NCBI GenBank assembly: GCA_023249675.1
Contig: JAHFCE010000003.1
Location: forward strand, 54,988-111,784
Length of the DNA stretch: 56,797 nt
Direction of reading: 5' to 3'
From: Elusimicrobiota bacterium
Lineage (GTDB): Bacteria > Elusimicrobiota > Elusimicrobia > UBA1565 > UBA9628
Shown: in pieces, positions 10,951 through 20,056 of the stretch
Position numbering within the stretch: the stretch's first letter is position 1
Layout of the letters: every line of letters begins with the position of its first letter
Notes under the pieces: model-generated
The model's input: only the letters and a program-made list of their open reading frames with translations
The model's database searches: none
What the model was told of the DNA's origin: nothing
Program-made: the position numbers and the translations under genes

Positions 10951-11213
10951 TGGAAAAGATCATGACGATCAAGAATCGTCTGGGCCTGCATGCGCGGCCT
11001 GCGGCGATGTTCGTACAGGAAGCGAGTAAGTTCAAGAGCCAAATAGATGTCGTCAAGGATGGCTTGCAAGTCAACGGCAAGAGTGTGATGGGCCTCATGC
11101 TCCTTGCCGCCGAGAGGGGCTCGCGTCTCACGATCAGGGCTGACGGCCCCGATGAAGCGAAGGCCATCGAGGCCCTTGAAAAACTTTTCTCTCGGAATTT
11201 TGATGAGACTTAA
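10950..11213 (+). CDS. ptsH: Phosphocarrier protein HPr
   Basis: An 87-aa HPr. The catalytic histidine is His14 in NRLGLHARPAA. The regulatory serine is Ser45 in NGKSVMGLMLLA, the site used by HPr kinase, which is encoded in the same operon. Both phosphorylation inputs are therefore intact. The ATG at 10950 shares its A with the EIID stop. A second in-frame ATG at 10962 would remove four residues and cannot be excluded. ptsI follows with no gap. Confidence 0.96.
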   Translation: MEKIMTIKNRLGLHARPAAMFVQEASKFKSQIDVVKDGLQVNGKSVMGLMLLAAERGSRLTIRADGPDEAKAIEALEKLFSRNFDET

Positions 11214-12935
11214 ATGATCGTCATTAAGGGAATCGCCGCCAGCCCCGGCATCTCGATCGGGCGTGCCTACGTGGTCGAGGACGAGGACATCGTCGTTGAA
11301 CGTGTCGAGATTCCTCGTGACAAGATTAAGGAAGAGGTCCGCCGCTTTAAGGTCGCGCAGAAGGCGACCCATCGCGACCTCGACGCCGCCGAGGTCAAGG
11401 TGCTTAAGGTGTTGGGTAAGCACCACGCCAAGCTTATCGATGCCCATCGTCTCATTCTGAAGGACTCGCTGATCACGCACGACGTGCCGAAACGAATCCA
11501 TGAAGAATGCGTCAACGCCGAGTTCGCGTTGTCCGAGGCCCTCGAACTGGTCAACCGGCAGTTCGAGCGCATGGAAGACGAGTTCTTCCGCGAGCGCCGC
11601 CATGATCTGTTCGACGTCGGCAAGCGGCTGCTCCTGCATTTGATGAAGCGCCAGAAGAGGTCTCTTGCCGATATCAACGAGGAGTGCGTGCTCATTGCGC
11701 GCAATCTCCTGCCTTCGGATACTCTGGGGTTAAAGGAAACGAAGATCATCGGTTTCGCCACCGACCTTGGCGGCAAGACGAGCCATACCGCGATCCTGGC
11801 CCAGAGCCTTGAGATCACCGCCGTTGTCGGCCTCTCTGACGTCAGCCGTCGCGTCAAAACCGGAGACATCGTCATTCTTGACGGCGAGCAGGGCCTTGTC
11901 ATCATCAACCCGGGGCCCGAGACGGTCGCGAAGTATGAGAAGGTTCAGCAGCGGGCCGTCGCCGAGGAGCGCTCGCTGGAGACGCTGAAGGGCCTGCCGA
12001 CCGTCACGCTCGACGACCGAGCGTTCCGCCTCGAGGCGAACCTGGACTCCCCCGAGGAGCTCAAGGCGGTCGTCGCTCTCCAGGCGGACGGCATAGGGCT
12101 TTTCCGTACCGAGTATCTCTTCCTCAATCGGACTGAGGCTCCTTCCGAGGAGGAGCAGGTCAAGGCGTACGGCGCCGCGGTGAGGGCCCTCGAGGACCGC
12201 GAGGTCGTCATTCGCACGGCCGACGTCGGCGGCGATCGACTCTCTTTGCTCGGCATCGAGGGGTCTAAGAACGAGACGAATCCGTTCATGGGTCTGCGCG
12301 GCGTGCGCCTCTTTCTGCGCCATCTTGATCTTTTTAAGACGCAGCTGCGCGCGATCCTGCGCGCATCGCTTAAGGGCAAGGTGCGCGTGCTGATTCCGAT
12401 GGTCTCGTCCGTCGGCGAGGTGCTTGCCGTGCGCCGCCTGCTCGAGCAGGCGCGCGCCGAGCTCGTGGCGGAAGGAGCGGCGTTCACCTCCGATCTTGAG
12501 CTTGGAATCATGGTTGAGATTCCCTCGACCGCGATCCTGCTCGACGCGTTTCTGCCGCACGTGGACTTTGTTTCGATCGGCACGAACGACCTCATTCAAT
12601 ACACGCTCGCCGTCGACCGCATCAATGAAAATGTCGCCCATCTGTACGATCCCTATCATCCTGCGGTCGTCCGGCTGCTCGATGGGGTCGTGCGCGCGGC
12701 GCATCTGAGGGGCAAATGGGTTGGTGTGTGCGGAGAGATGACCTCAGATCCGCGCGCGGTTCCGTTGTTGGTCGGCCTTGGCGTTGATGCGATGTCGGTC
12801 TCTCCGCGCATGTTTCTGCGCGTCAAGCAGACGATCCGCGGCCTCAAGCACGAGGCAATGAAGAAGCTCGTCGCGAAGGCCTTGGCCTGCTCCGAGTCGG
12901 ATGAAGTCCGGCTCTTGTTGGAACAGAACCCCTGA
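11214..12935 (+). CDS. ptsI: PTS enzyme I (phosphoenolpyruvate-protein phosphotransferase)
   Basis: A 573-aa enzyme I that moves phosphate from PEP to HPr. The phosphorylated histidine is His191 in GGKTSHTAILA. The PEP-binding barrel contains GIGLFRTEYLFL, the GIMVEIPSTAILLDAF stretch, SIGTNDLIQYTLAVDR and the active-site cysteine in GVCGEMTSDPRAVPLL. Length is normal. It starts immediately after the ptsH stop and ends 4 bases before lepA. Confidence 0.97.
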   Translation: MIVIKGIAASPGISIGRAYVVEDEDIVVERVEIPRDKIKEEVRRFKVAQKATHRDLDAAEVKVLKVLGKHHAKLIDAHRLILKDSLITHDVPKRIHEECVNAEFALSEALELVNRQFERMEDEFFRERRHDLFDVGKRLLLHLMKRQKRSLADINEECVLIARNLLPSDTLGLKETKIIGFATDLGGKTSHTAILAQSLEITAVVGLSDVSRRVKTGDIVILDGEQGLVIINPGPETVAKYEKVQQRAVAEERSLETLKGLPTVTLDDRAFRLEANLDSPEELKAVVALQADGIGLFRTEYLFLNRTEAPSEEEQVKAYGAAVRALEDREVVIRTADVGGDRLSLLGIEGSKNETNPFMGLRGVRLFLRHLDLFKTQLRAILRASLKGKVRVLIPMVSSVGEVLAVRRLLEQARAELVAEGAAFTSDLELGIMVEIPSTAILLDAFLPHVDFVSIGTNDLIQYTLAVDRINENVAHLYDPYHPAVVRLLDGVVRAAHLRGKWVGVCGEMTSDPRAVPLLVGLGVDAMSVSPRMFLRVKQTIRGLKHEAMKKLVAKALACSESDEVRLLLEQNP

Positions 12936-12939
12936 CGGC

Positions 12940-14748
12940 ATGAGCGCCCCTGACCGCATCCGCAACTTCTCCATCATCGCCCACATTGATCATGGAAAAT
13001 CCACGCTGGCGGATCGCCTGCTCGAGCTGACAGGAACGATCCACTCGCGGGACATGCAGGCACAGATCATGGACTCGATGGAGCTCGAGCGCGAGCGCGG
13101 CATCACGATCAAGGCGAAGGCCGTGCGCATGGACTATAAGGCTCCCGACGGCGAGATATGGCTCCTCAACCTCATCGACACGCCCGGACACGTCGACTTC
13201 ACTTATGAGGTCAGCCGCGCGCTCGCCGCCTGCGAAGGCGCGCTGCTCGTTGTGGATGCGACGCAGGGCGTCCAGGCGCAGACCCTGGCCAACGCGACGC
13301 TGGCGCAGGCCGTCGGCCTGCGCATTATTCCGGTCATCAACAAGATCGACCTACCGTCCTCCGACGTGAACGGCACCCTCGAACAGATTTTCGACGTGCT
13401 TAAGATCGTCGAGGACCCAGTCTTGATTTCAGCGAAGAGCGGCGAGGGAGTCCAGGGCGTGCTTGACGCCATCATCAAGGAGATTCCCGCGCCGACCGGC
13501 AAGCCTGAAGCGCCGCTCGCGGCCCTCATCTTCGACTCATCCTATTCCACCTTCCGCGGCGTGATCCTGCTTGTGCGCGTGGTTGAGGGCACGATGAAAA
13601 AGGGAATGCGCGTGAAGTTTTTCTCGACCGGGACCGAAGCGGTCATTGAGGAGGTGGGCTTTCTCAAGCCGAAACAGGTGCCCTGCGCTCAGCTCTCCGC
13701 CGGCGAGGCGGGATACCTGATCTGCGGAATAAAGGACATCCACACCGTGCGCGTCGGCGACACGGTCATGGAACATAGCCGGCCGCTGCCCGAGCCGCTG
13801 CCCGGCTACAAGGAAGCCAAACCGGTTGTTTTCGCGGGGATTTTCCCGATTGATCAAAGCGAGTATACGGCGCTCAAGTTTGCGCTCGATAAGCTCAATC
13901 TCGAAGACTCGTCCTTCAACTATATGGCCGATTCCTCGCAGGCGCTCGGGTTCGGCTACCGTCTTGGTTTTCTGGGGCTTCTGCACATGGACATCGTCAA
14001 GGAGCGCCTCACGCGCGAGTTCGGCCTCGACCTAATCGTGACCGCGCCAAACGTCATCTATCGAGTTCAGACGTATGACGGCCGCTGGATCGTTATCGAC
14101 AATCCGGCCAAGTTTCCAGCACACGGCGACATCAAGATCATTGAGGAGCCCTACGTGCTGTTGACGATCGTGCTCCCGATCGAGCACCAAGAACCGGTGC
14201 TCAATCTCATCAAGGAGCGCCGCGGCGTGCACATCGGCATCGAGTACCTGTCGCCGACGCGCATGCTCATTAAGTACGAACTGCCGCTCGCCGAGATGGT
14301 CGTTAATTTCTACGATCGCTTAAAGTCGGTTTCCAAGGGCTACGCGACGCTTGATTATCAGTCGATCGGAGATCGCGAGTCGGACATGGTCAAGCTTGAG
14401 ATATTGATCCACGCCGAGCCCGTTGACGCGTTGAGCCAGATCGTCCACCGGGATAAGGCCCAGGAGGTCGGGCGCAAGCTGTGCGAGAAGCTCAAAGAGC
14501 TCATCGACCGTCAGAACTTCGAGGTGGCGATCCAGGCCCGCGTCAACGGGAAGATCATCGCGCGCGAGACGATCGGAGCCAAGCGCAAGGACGTCATTGC
14601 CAAGTGCTACGGCGGAGACATCACGCGTAAAAAGAAATTGTTAGGCAAGCAAAAAGAGGGGAAGAAGCGGGCGAAGCTCATCGGCTCCGTCGAGGTTCCC
14701 CAAGAGGCGTTTCTCGCGGTTCTTAAGATCGACGAGGACGCAAACTAA
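12940..14748 (+). CDS. lepA: Elongation factor 4 (LepA), ribosome back-translocase GTPase
   Basis: A 602-aa translational GTPase. G1 is AHIDHGKS at residues 14-21, the switch region reads ERERGITIKAKAVRM, G3 is DTPGHVDF and G4 is NKID. The C-terminal LepA-specific domain ends with RKKKLLGKQKEGKKR and AFLAVLKID. The open frame continues upstream into ptsI, but the ATG at 12940 gives the family N-terminus RIRNFSIIAHIDHGKST. lepB follows after 15 bases. The lepA-lepB pairing is widespread in bacteria. Confidence 0.97.
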   Translation: MSAPDRIRNFSIIAHIDHGKSTLADRLLELTGTIHSRDMQAQIMDSMELERERGITIKAKAVRMDYKAPDGEIWLLNLIDTPGHVDFTYEVSRALAACEGALLVVDATQGVQAQTLANATLAQAVGLRIIPVINKIDLPSSDVNGTLEQIFDVLKIVEDPVLISAKSGEGVQGVLDAIIKEIPAPTGKPEAPLAALIFDSSYSTFRGVILLVRVVEGTMKKGMRVKFFSTGTEAVIEEVGFLKPKQVPCAQLSAGEAGYLICGIKDIHTVRVGDTVMEHSRPLPEPLPGYKEAKPVVFAGIFPIDQSEYTALKFALDKLNLEDSSFNYMADSSQALGFGYRLGFLGLLHMDIVKERLTREFGLDLIVTAPNVIYRVQTYDGRWIVIDNPAKFPAHGDIKIIEEPYVLLTIVLPIEHQEPVLNLIKERRGVHIGIEYLSPTRMLIKYELPLAEMVVNFYDRLKSVSKGYATLDYQSIGDRESDMVKLEILIHAEPVDALSQIVHRDKAQEVGRKLCEKLKELIDRQNFEVAIQARVNGKIIARETIGAKRKDVIAKCYGGDITRKKKLLGKQKEGKKRAKLIGSVEVPQEAFLAVLKIDEDAN

Positions 14749-14763
14749 CCCCAAAGGATTCCC

Positions 14764-15765
14764 ATGGAAGAAAGACTCTTGTTTGTCGGCGTCTCTCTCG
14801 GACTCTTCGCTTGGTACTCCCGGCGCTGGAAGGACAGGGGTGGCCCCGCCTCGCCGCTGCAGTCGGCGGCTTGGCACGCGCTGTTCTACGCGATCGCGGC
14901 TTTCTCCATCGTGATGATTCTCACCATGGTCTTCGAGGGCCGCACGAAGGTGATCGCGTTGTGGGCGCGCGCGCTGCGCGTGGGTGACATCGCCCCCGCG
15001 CTCTCGGCCGCGGCGGTCGCCGCCGCCATCGGCTTTTGGCGCGCATGGTCCAAGGCGGAGAGCGTCGAGAGCCGCCGTTTTTACCTTGACGACGACCTCG
15101 AATGGGCGGACACGGTGTTCTCCTCGGCGTTGCTCGCCTGGGTTCTCATGACGTTCTTGATTCAGGCCTTCAAGATTCCTTCCGGCTCCATGGAAAGGAC
15201 TTTGCTCATCGGCGACCATCTCTTCGTCAATAAGTTCGTCTATGGCCTGCGCGTCCCGGTGTGGGGCAAACGGATATTGTCCTTGCGCGACGTGCAGCGC
15301 GGCGATGTGATGGTGTTCGAGTTCCCGGTCACCGATCCGCGCGACACTCATTGCGGCAAGGTCAACGCGGGAGAGAACTTCATCAAGCGCGTCGTCGGCC
15401 TGCCCGGCGAGTCCATTGTCGTCAGCGGCGGCAAGGTCTTCATCGACGGCAAGCTCATGTCCGATGAAAACTATGCTCGGTGGGATGATTCCTTCCGCCA
15501 GCCCGAGTCTGTGTACGCAAAAGCGCTCTCACCGCAGCGCTATCAGGATTTATGGCAGACCCACAAGCTTGACCGGGAGCTTGGCGACATCCAGCGCGAT
15601 TACTTCGGACCGGTGAAGGTCCCCGCGGGAGCCTACTTCATGATGGGCGACAACCGCGACCATTCCTGCGACTCGCGCTACTGGGGCCCTGTGGACAGCC
15701 GGTTCATCAAGGGCAAGGCCTGGTTTATCTACTGGCCGCCGTCGCGCATGAAGGTTGTTCGCTAG
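14764..15765 (+). CDS. lepB: Signal peptidase I
   Basis: A 333-aa membrane protease that removes signal peptides from exported proteins. The N-terminal 135 residues contain about four hydrophobic segments, more than the one or two of most homologues. The catalytic serine is Ser142 in IPSGSME and the general-base lysine is Lys208 in NFIKRVVGLPGE. The family signature GDNRDHSCDSRYWGPV is near the C-terminus. The ATG at 14764 has an AAAGGA ribosome-binding site. Its TAG stop overlaps the stop of the convergent M3 peptidase gene (shared CTAG), so no terminator fits between them. Confidence 0.95.
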   Translation: MEERLLFVGVSLGLFAWYSRRWKDRGGPASPLQSAAWHALFYAIAAFSIVMILTMVFEGRTKVIALWARALRVGDIAPALSAAAVAAAIGFWRAWSKAESVESRRFYLDDDLEWADTVFSSALLAWVLMTFLIQAFKIPSGSMERTLLIGDHLFVNKFVYGLRVPVWGKRILSLRDVQRGDVMVFEFPVTDPRDTHCGKVNAGENFIKRVVGLPGESIVVSGGKVFIDGKLMSDENYARWDDSFRQPESVYAKALSPQRYQDLWQTHKLDRELGDIQRDYFGPVKVPAGAYFMMGDNRDHSCDSRYWGPVDSRFIKGKAWFIYWPPSRMKVVR

Positions 15766-17798
15766 TTCTTGACGGCCTTGAGGCCGATGCTCTCGAGGAA
15801 CGCGCCCTCATTGGGTTCGCGGCCGAGGAAGGCTTTGAGGGAGTCCATCTCCTCGCGCGAGGAGCCCTTCTCGAGTATCTCTTCGCGGTAGCGGCGTCCG
15901 AGCGCGGGGTTCAAGACGCCCTCGGTTTTGAAGCGCGAGAACATGTCCTCGGCGTACACCTTGGACCACAGGTAGCCGTAGTAGCCCGCGTCATAGCCCA
16001 TCAGGTGGCCGAAGCTCGCCTCGGGGTGCGTGCCCGCCGAGGTCGGGATCAGGGCGACGTCCTTCGACAGGCTCGCGTAGGCCGCGGTCGTGTCGGCGGG
16101 TGGGGCGCCGTGATAGAGCTGGTCCACCGCGCCGAACAGGAGTTGGCGCAGGTTAAAAAGGCCGGAGTTCACGTTCTTGGCCGCGAGCATCTTGCCGAGC
16201 AGCTCGTTGGGAAGCTTCTTCGAATGGTCGAGGTAGTGTCCGGACAGGGACTGGAGGACATCCCGGTCCCAGACCCAGTTCTCCAGCATTTGAGACGGAG
16301 CCTCGACGAAGTCGCGCGCGGTTGACGAGCCGGCGAAGCGTCCGTAGCGCGCCTTGGTCAGAGTTTGGTGCATGATGTGGCCGAACTCGTGGAAGAACGT
16401 TTCGACCTCATCGTGCGTGAGCAAAGACGGACGGTCTTTCGTGGACTTGTTGAAATTCGCGACCATCGAGGACACCGGCTTCTGGTAGCGCCCGTCCGGC
16501 AGGAGGCGTCCGGTGATCATCGAGAAGGCGGCGGCGTGCTTGTATTTTCCCTCGCGTGGGAAAAGATCCAGGTAAAAGTAAGCGATCGGCTCGCCGCCCG
16601 CGGCGTCGGTGATCTCGTAGAGCTTCACGTCGGGGTGCCAGGTTGCGGCGTTCTCGAGGCGGCGGAACTTGAGGCCGAGGAGCTTCTGATAGACGCCGAG
16701 CATCTGCTCGGTTACGTAGTCGGCGGGGAAGTACTCCTTGATCTTCTGCGCATCGACGGCGTACTTCGCTTTCTTGAGCTGGTTGTCATAGAAGCGCCAG
16801 TCCCAGGCGTTGAATCGGCCGTCGGAGGCGCGTCCCTCGAAGACGAACTTGAGGGAGTTAAGGACCTGCAGTTCGTCGGCGCCGAGCACCTTGAGCTTCT
16901 TGCGCAGGCGGGTGACGAAAGCAGCCACGGTTTGGGGGTCCTTGGCCATGCGGTCCTCAAGGATGAAGTGCGCGTGGGTCGGGTAGCCGAGTAGGCGCGC
17001 GGCCCTCAGACGCAAGGCGAGGACTTCCTTCAGCACCGGCAGGTTCTGGCTCGACGCGCGGTTGTTGAACTTGCCTTCCATGATGCGGCGCGCGGCGGGG
17101 TTGGAGGAGTTCTCCATGAACGGGAAGTAGTCGGGGTAGTCGAGACCGACCTTGTACTGGGCGCCGACTTTTTCCAGGCGCGCGACGAAATCCTCGGGCA
17201 ATCCGTCGAGCTCGGATTTGTCGAAGAGCGCGTAATCCTTATATTCGTTTATATTTTTACCGAACGCCGCCTCAAGCTCAACGAGCTTCTTGCGCAGGTC
17301 GATGACCTCCCGGCGCTTGTCCTTCGGCAGTTCGAGACCGGAACGTTTGAAATCAAGGAGCTCTTTCTCGATGAGGCGCTTTGACTCGCCGGTCAACACC
17401 TCGCCCTTCACCGCGTACTCCTTGAGCGCGCGGTAGAGGTCTTCGCGCGAGTACACATCCACGGAGAACTGGCCGAGCAAGGTCTCGCACGCGTTGCCCG
17501 CGTCGCGCACGGAGGAGGAAATCGAGACGTATTTGAGGAAGGTATCCGAAGCTGTCTGGTCCGACAGATCGGAGCCGATCTGGTCGAGGGCCCAGGGAGT
17601 GTTATCGAACGTTCGGTTGCCCGCGGGCATGCGTGCGACCGTTTCGAGGGCGGCTTCGGCGCGCGTCTTGGCCGAGCGGCAGTCCTCCATCAGCTCCTGC
17701 GCCGTCGGCTCATAGCGCAGCGTGGGCGCGGGTAGAAACGGCGCGGCCGCGGCCGACAGGGCCGACGACAAGACAAGGAGGAGGAGAGGGTGTTTCAT
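15762..17798 (-). CDS. Secreted M3-family zinc oligopeptidase
   Basis: A 678-aa peptidase of the thimet oligopeptidase/Dcp family. The zinc motif HEFGHIMH is near residue 470, and the C-terminal domain has the usual FGHLMGYDAGYYGYLWSKVYAEDMF. An N-terminal signal peptide (MKHPLLLLVLSSALSAAAA) predicts export, whereas many M3 enzymes are cytoplasmic. It probably degrades oligopeptides in the periplasm. A promoter with an extended -10 box lies six bases upstream of the ATG. Confidence 0.93.
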   Translation of the reverse strand: MKHPLLLLVLSSALSAAAAPFLPAPTLRYEPTAQELMEDCRSAKTRAEAALETVARMPAGNRTFDNTPWALDQIGSDLSDQTASDTFLKYVSISSSVRDAGNACETLLGQFSVDVYSREDLYRALKEYAVKGEVLTGESKRLIEKELLDFKRSGLELPKDKRREVIDLRKKLVELEAAFGKNINEYKDYALFDKSELDGLPEDFVARLEKVGAQYKVGLDYPDYFPFMENSSNPAARRIMEGKFNNRASSQNLPVLKEVLALRLRAARLLGYPTHAHFILEDRMAKDPQTVAAFVTRLRKKLKVLGADELQVLNSLKFVFEGRASDGRFNAWDWRFYDNQLKKAKYAVDAQKIKEYFPADYVTEQMLGVYQKLLGLKFRRLENAATWHPDVKLYEITDAAGGEPIAYFYLDLFPREGKYKHAAAFSMITGRLLPDGRYQKPVSSMVANFNKSTKDRPSLLTHDEVETFFHEFGHIMHQTLTKARYGRFAGSSTARDFVEAPSQMLENWVWDRDVLQSLSGHYLDHSKKLPNELLGKMLAAKNVNSGLFNLRQLLFGAVDQLYHGAPPADTTAAYASLSKDVALIPTSAGTHPEASFGHLMGYDAGYYGYLWSKVYAEDMFSRFKTEGVLNPALGRRYREEILEKGSSREEMDSLKAFLGREPNEGAFLESIGLKAVKN

Positions 17799-17804
17799 GA
17801 GAGG

Positions 17805-17813
17805 ATGATACCA
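17805..17813 (-). promoter_or_regulatory. Extended -10 promoter of the M3 peptidase gene
   Basis: On the minus strand TGGTATCAT (extended -10) ends six bases before the ATG at 17798. No clear -35 box is visible. Initiation 6-7 bases after the box would start the mRNA at or next to the ATG. Confidence 0.55.
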
Positions 17814-17821
17814 AAGCCCGA

Positions 17822-18637
17822 CTATTCGCGGATGATGAGCTCGTCTGCCGCGGTGCGCGTCAGGGTGAGCGTGAGGCCGTCGAGGGCTACGGACGAACTC
17901 GAGTCAAGGGGAATCCGGGCCTCGGCGAGAGGCCAGATTTTCGATGAGAGCCCGTCCTCCTTGATGAAGAGAAAGCTGCGCGTATCGGCAAAGCCGGAGG
18001 CGTCGGGCTTGGCGTCGGCGGCGTACAACAGCCACAGTTCTTGGCCGCGGACCCGCAACACGACCGAGTGGGCGCGGATCGCATCGATCAAGGCGCCGGT
18101 CTTGAGCTCGTTCTTGGGCCCGCGCGTGCCTTCCACCGGCGTCATCTTCACCGTGCTGCCGCGCATGGGGCTGAAGAGGTTGATTAAGAGCTTGAAGTTA
18201 TAAACAGTATTTTCGTCAATGCGCGCGTTCACTCCTGCGTTCCACAGCCGGTTCAATTTCCCTAAGGGGGCCAGACGGCTCGTCGTCGCCTCGGTGAAGG
18301 TTAAGGCATACGATGAGAACGTCGCATCGGAGGCGATGCCGAGATCGAGAGAGCGCGCCCCGAACGTGCGCGTCAGAAGATGGCGATTGTTATCCAGGAT
18401 CGCGGGTAAAGACACGCGCGCGACGACGGCTCCGGCTACCTTGGTCGGTTGCAGCGGTTTTGGTTGCAGAGGTTTCTGAAGTGAGGGATCTTTGGCCCGC
18501 GCGAGGTCCGGATGGACGGCCTGCGGCAGGGCCTGAAGGAAAGCCGCGTCGGCTGAGAGGCTTAAGGCTTCTAGGGTCTGCGCCGCCGCCGGACAAGCCA
18601 GAGATGCGGCCGTGAGGATCGTGAGGAGGGTTTTCAT
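17822..18637 (-). CDS. Exported protein of unknown function
   Basis: A 271-aa protein with a clear signal peptide (MKTLLTILTAASLACPAAA, cleavage after AQ is plausible). The mature part has a short proline/lysine repeat (LQKPLQPKPLQPT) and then a mixed beta-rich region with no motif that I recognise. Its ATG overlaps the stop of the upstream M14 peptidase by 4 bases, so it is translated with that enzyme. The function is unknown. It could be an accessory, inhibitor or substrate-binding partner of the peptidase, but this is only an inference from the operon. Confidence 0.8.
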   Translation of the reverse strand: MKTLLTILTAASLACPAAAQTLEALSLSADAAFLQALPQAVHPDLARAKDPSLQKPLQPKPLQPTKVAGAVVARVSLPAILDNNRHLLTRTFGARSLDLGIASDATFSSYALTFTEATTSRLAPLGKLNRLWNAGVNARIDENTVYNFKLLINLFSPMRGSTVKMTPVEGTRGPKNELKTGALIDAIRAHSVVLRVRGQELWLLYAADAKPDASGFADTRSFLFIKEDGLSSKIWPLAEARIPLDSSSSVALDGLTLTLTRTAADELIIRE

Positions 18638-19965
18638 GGGATCGTCTCTCCTTGCGACTTGGACGCCGGGGCTGCGGCGAAGACTTTCGTCTGTGTTGCG
18701 GCTCGCCGCGGGTCATCGGCCAGATCGATCAGATAAAGTGCCGGGCGGATATTAGCCTGGAAGGTCGTCTGGATGGCGTTCGCCCCGGGGTAAAAGCCGC
18801 CGTTCCACATCGACTTCGGCGTGAGCTCAAAGGTGAAGGAGAAGATTCCTTTTTTGCCCCAAGCCCAGTCGCAGGTGTCGCCGGTGGCGATGTAGAGAGC
18901 GCTCGATTGTTCGGGCGTGTAGCCCGTCATCCGGGCCATCTCGCCGGCCATCGCCTTGAACGCCGCCAGTGCCTTTGCGTCTGGGATCGGATCATCTGAG
19001 CCGCCCCACGGATAGAGGATCAGTTCGGAGAAGGTGTGGTAAGACAGCAGAACCTTGAGGTTCGGACGCCCCTCCACGAAGGTCTTGACGGCCCGGCTCT
19101 CGGGCTCGGAAAAGGGGGAGGGCCCGCGGTAGGTGTCGTCGTCCGGGTCCAGGGAGGCTCCGCCGCCGCCCCAGCCCCAGCTGTAGTTGCGATTGAGGTC
19201 GACGCCGGTCGAGCCGTCGCCATTTTTCGCCATATTCTTGCGGTGCATATGATACCTGCCGCCCTCGACGTCGTACTCCACACCGTCCGGATTGACCATC
19301 GGGATGAAGTAGATGTCGCGGGATTCAAGCAGGCGCGCAATCTCGGGTTGGTCGCGGTTGTCAACGAGGTATTTGGCGAGCAGGAGCGGCACCTCGGTCG
19401 AGAGGTGCTCGCGCGCGTGGTGCGCGCCAAGAAAGACGATGCCTGGTTTCGCGCTCGGCTGGTCGCCGGCGGCGCCCCGTGTCAGGCGCACGGCCCACAG
19501 GTCCTTGCCGAGCGTGGACTTGCCAATCGAGAACATGGAAACAAGATCCGGCGCGCGCGCGGCGAGCGAGAGCATCTCCGCCTTGAGCTCTTGATCGTTG
19601 TGGTAGAGAGCGTCCTTTTCCGGGAAGTCGAGTGAGCCGAAGCGCTGCCGCAAAGTGACCACCGAGCGGATTTTGAGGCCCGCGGCTTTGGCGCGCGCGA
19701 GCGCCCGCGGCGCGGCGAAACCGGCGGCCATTCCGGGCGCTAGCTCTTCGAGGCTGATGCCGGCGTCAACCGCGGCTTGGCGCTCGGCTTTACCGGGGGC
19801 TTCGACCTCCACCCACATCCGCGGATCCATCTCAACGGGGGCGGCGGCCGGAGGCGCGTCCTTCCTAACGAGGGGCGTCTTGTCTGATTGGTCGTCGAAG
19901 CGCGGGTCGGGAAGGGCGAGAGCGCTTGCGGCGCACAGAATGAGGGCGGCGGCAAGTGGTTTCAT
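18634..19965 (-). CDS. Secreted M14-family zinc carboxypeptidase
   Basis: A 443-aa protein with a signal peptide (MKPLAAALILCAASALA). The M14 zinc site reads GAHHAREHLSTE (HxxE), with the third ligand in LSYHTFSELILYPWG and the catalytic glutamate in FTFELTP. VDLNRNY supplies the substrate-binding Asn-Arg pair. The fold is that of carboxypeptidase A/T. The region from about residue 40 to 100 resembles a propeptide. It has its own promoter and a GGAGG ribosome-binding site, and it is followed by the unknown exported protein (4-base overlap). Confidence 0.93.
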   Translation of the reverse strand: MKPLAAALILCAASALALPDPRFDDQSDKTPLVRKDAPPAAAPVEMDPRMWVEVEAPGKAERQAAVDAGISLEELAPGMAAGFAAPRALARAKAAGLKIRSVVTLRQRFGSLDFPEKDALYHNDQELKAEMLSLAARAPDLVSMFSIGKSTLGKDLWAVRLTRGAAGDQPSAKPGIVFLGAHHAREHLSTEVPLLLAKYLVDNRDQPEIARLLESRDIYFIPMVNPDGVEYDVEGGRYHMHRKNMAKNGDGSTGVDLNRNYSWGWGGGGASLDPDDDTYRGPSPFSEPESRAVKTFVEGRPNLKVLLSYHTFSELILYPWGGSDDPIPDAKALAAFKAMAGEMARMTGYTPEQSSALYIATGDTCDWAWGKKGIFSFTFELTPKSMWNGGFYPGANAIQTTFQANIRPALYLIDLADDPRRAATQTKVFAAAPASKSQGETIP

Positions 19966-19991
19966 GGCGGCCTCCGGACTGAACAGCCCTG

Positions 19992-20020
19992 ATTAAAGCG
20001 CAGCCCGGAGGGCGAGTCAA
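19992..20020 (-). promoter_or_regulatory. Promoter of the M14 carboxypeptidase gene
   Basis: On the minus strand TTGACT (20015-20020), a 17-base spacer and TTTAAT (19992-19997). The predicted leader of about 20 bases contains the GGAGG ribosome-binding site. This is a conventional promoter directly downstream of a terminator. Confidence 0.72.
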
Positions 20021-20030
20021 GCAAAAAAGG

Positions 20031-20056
20031 AAAAAAGACCTATTATTTTTTAGGCC
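20031..20056 (-). terminator. Intrinsic terminator after the PrcB-like lipoprotein gene
   Basis: Minus-strand hairpin GGCCTA / TAGGTC (six pairs including one G-U) followed by six T residues (20031-20036). It overlaps the last codons and the stop of the PrcB-like gene. Confidence 0.65.
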
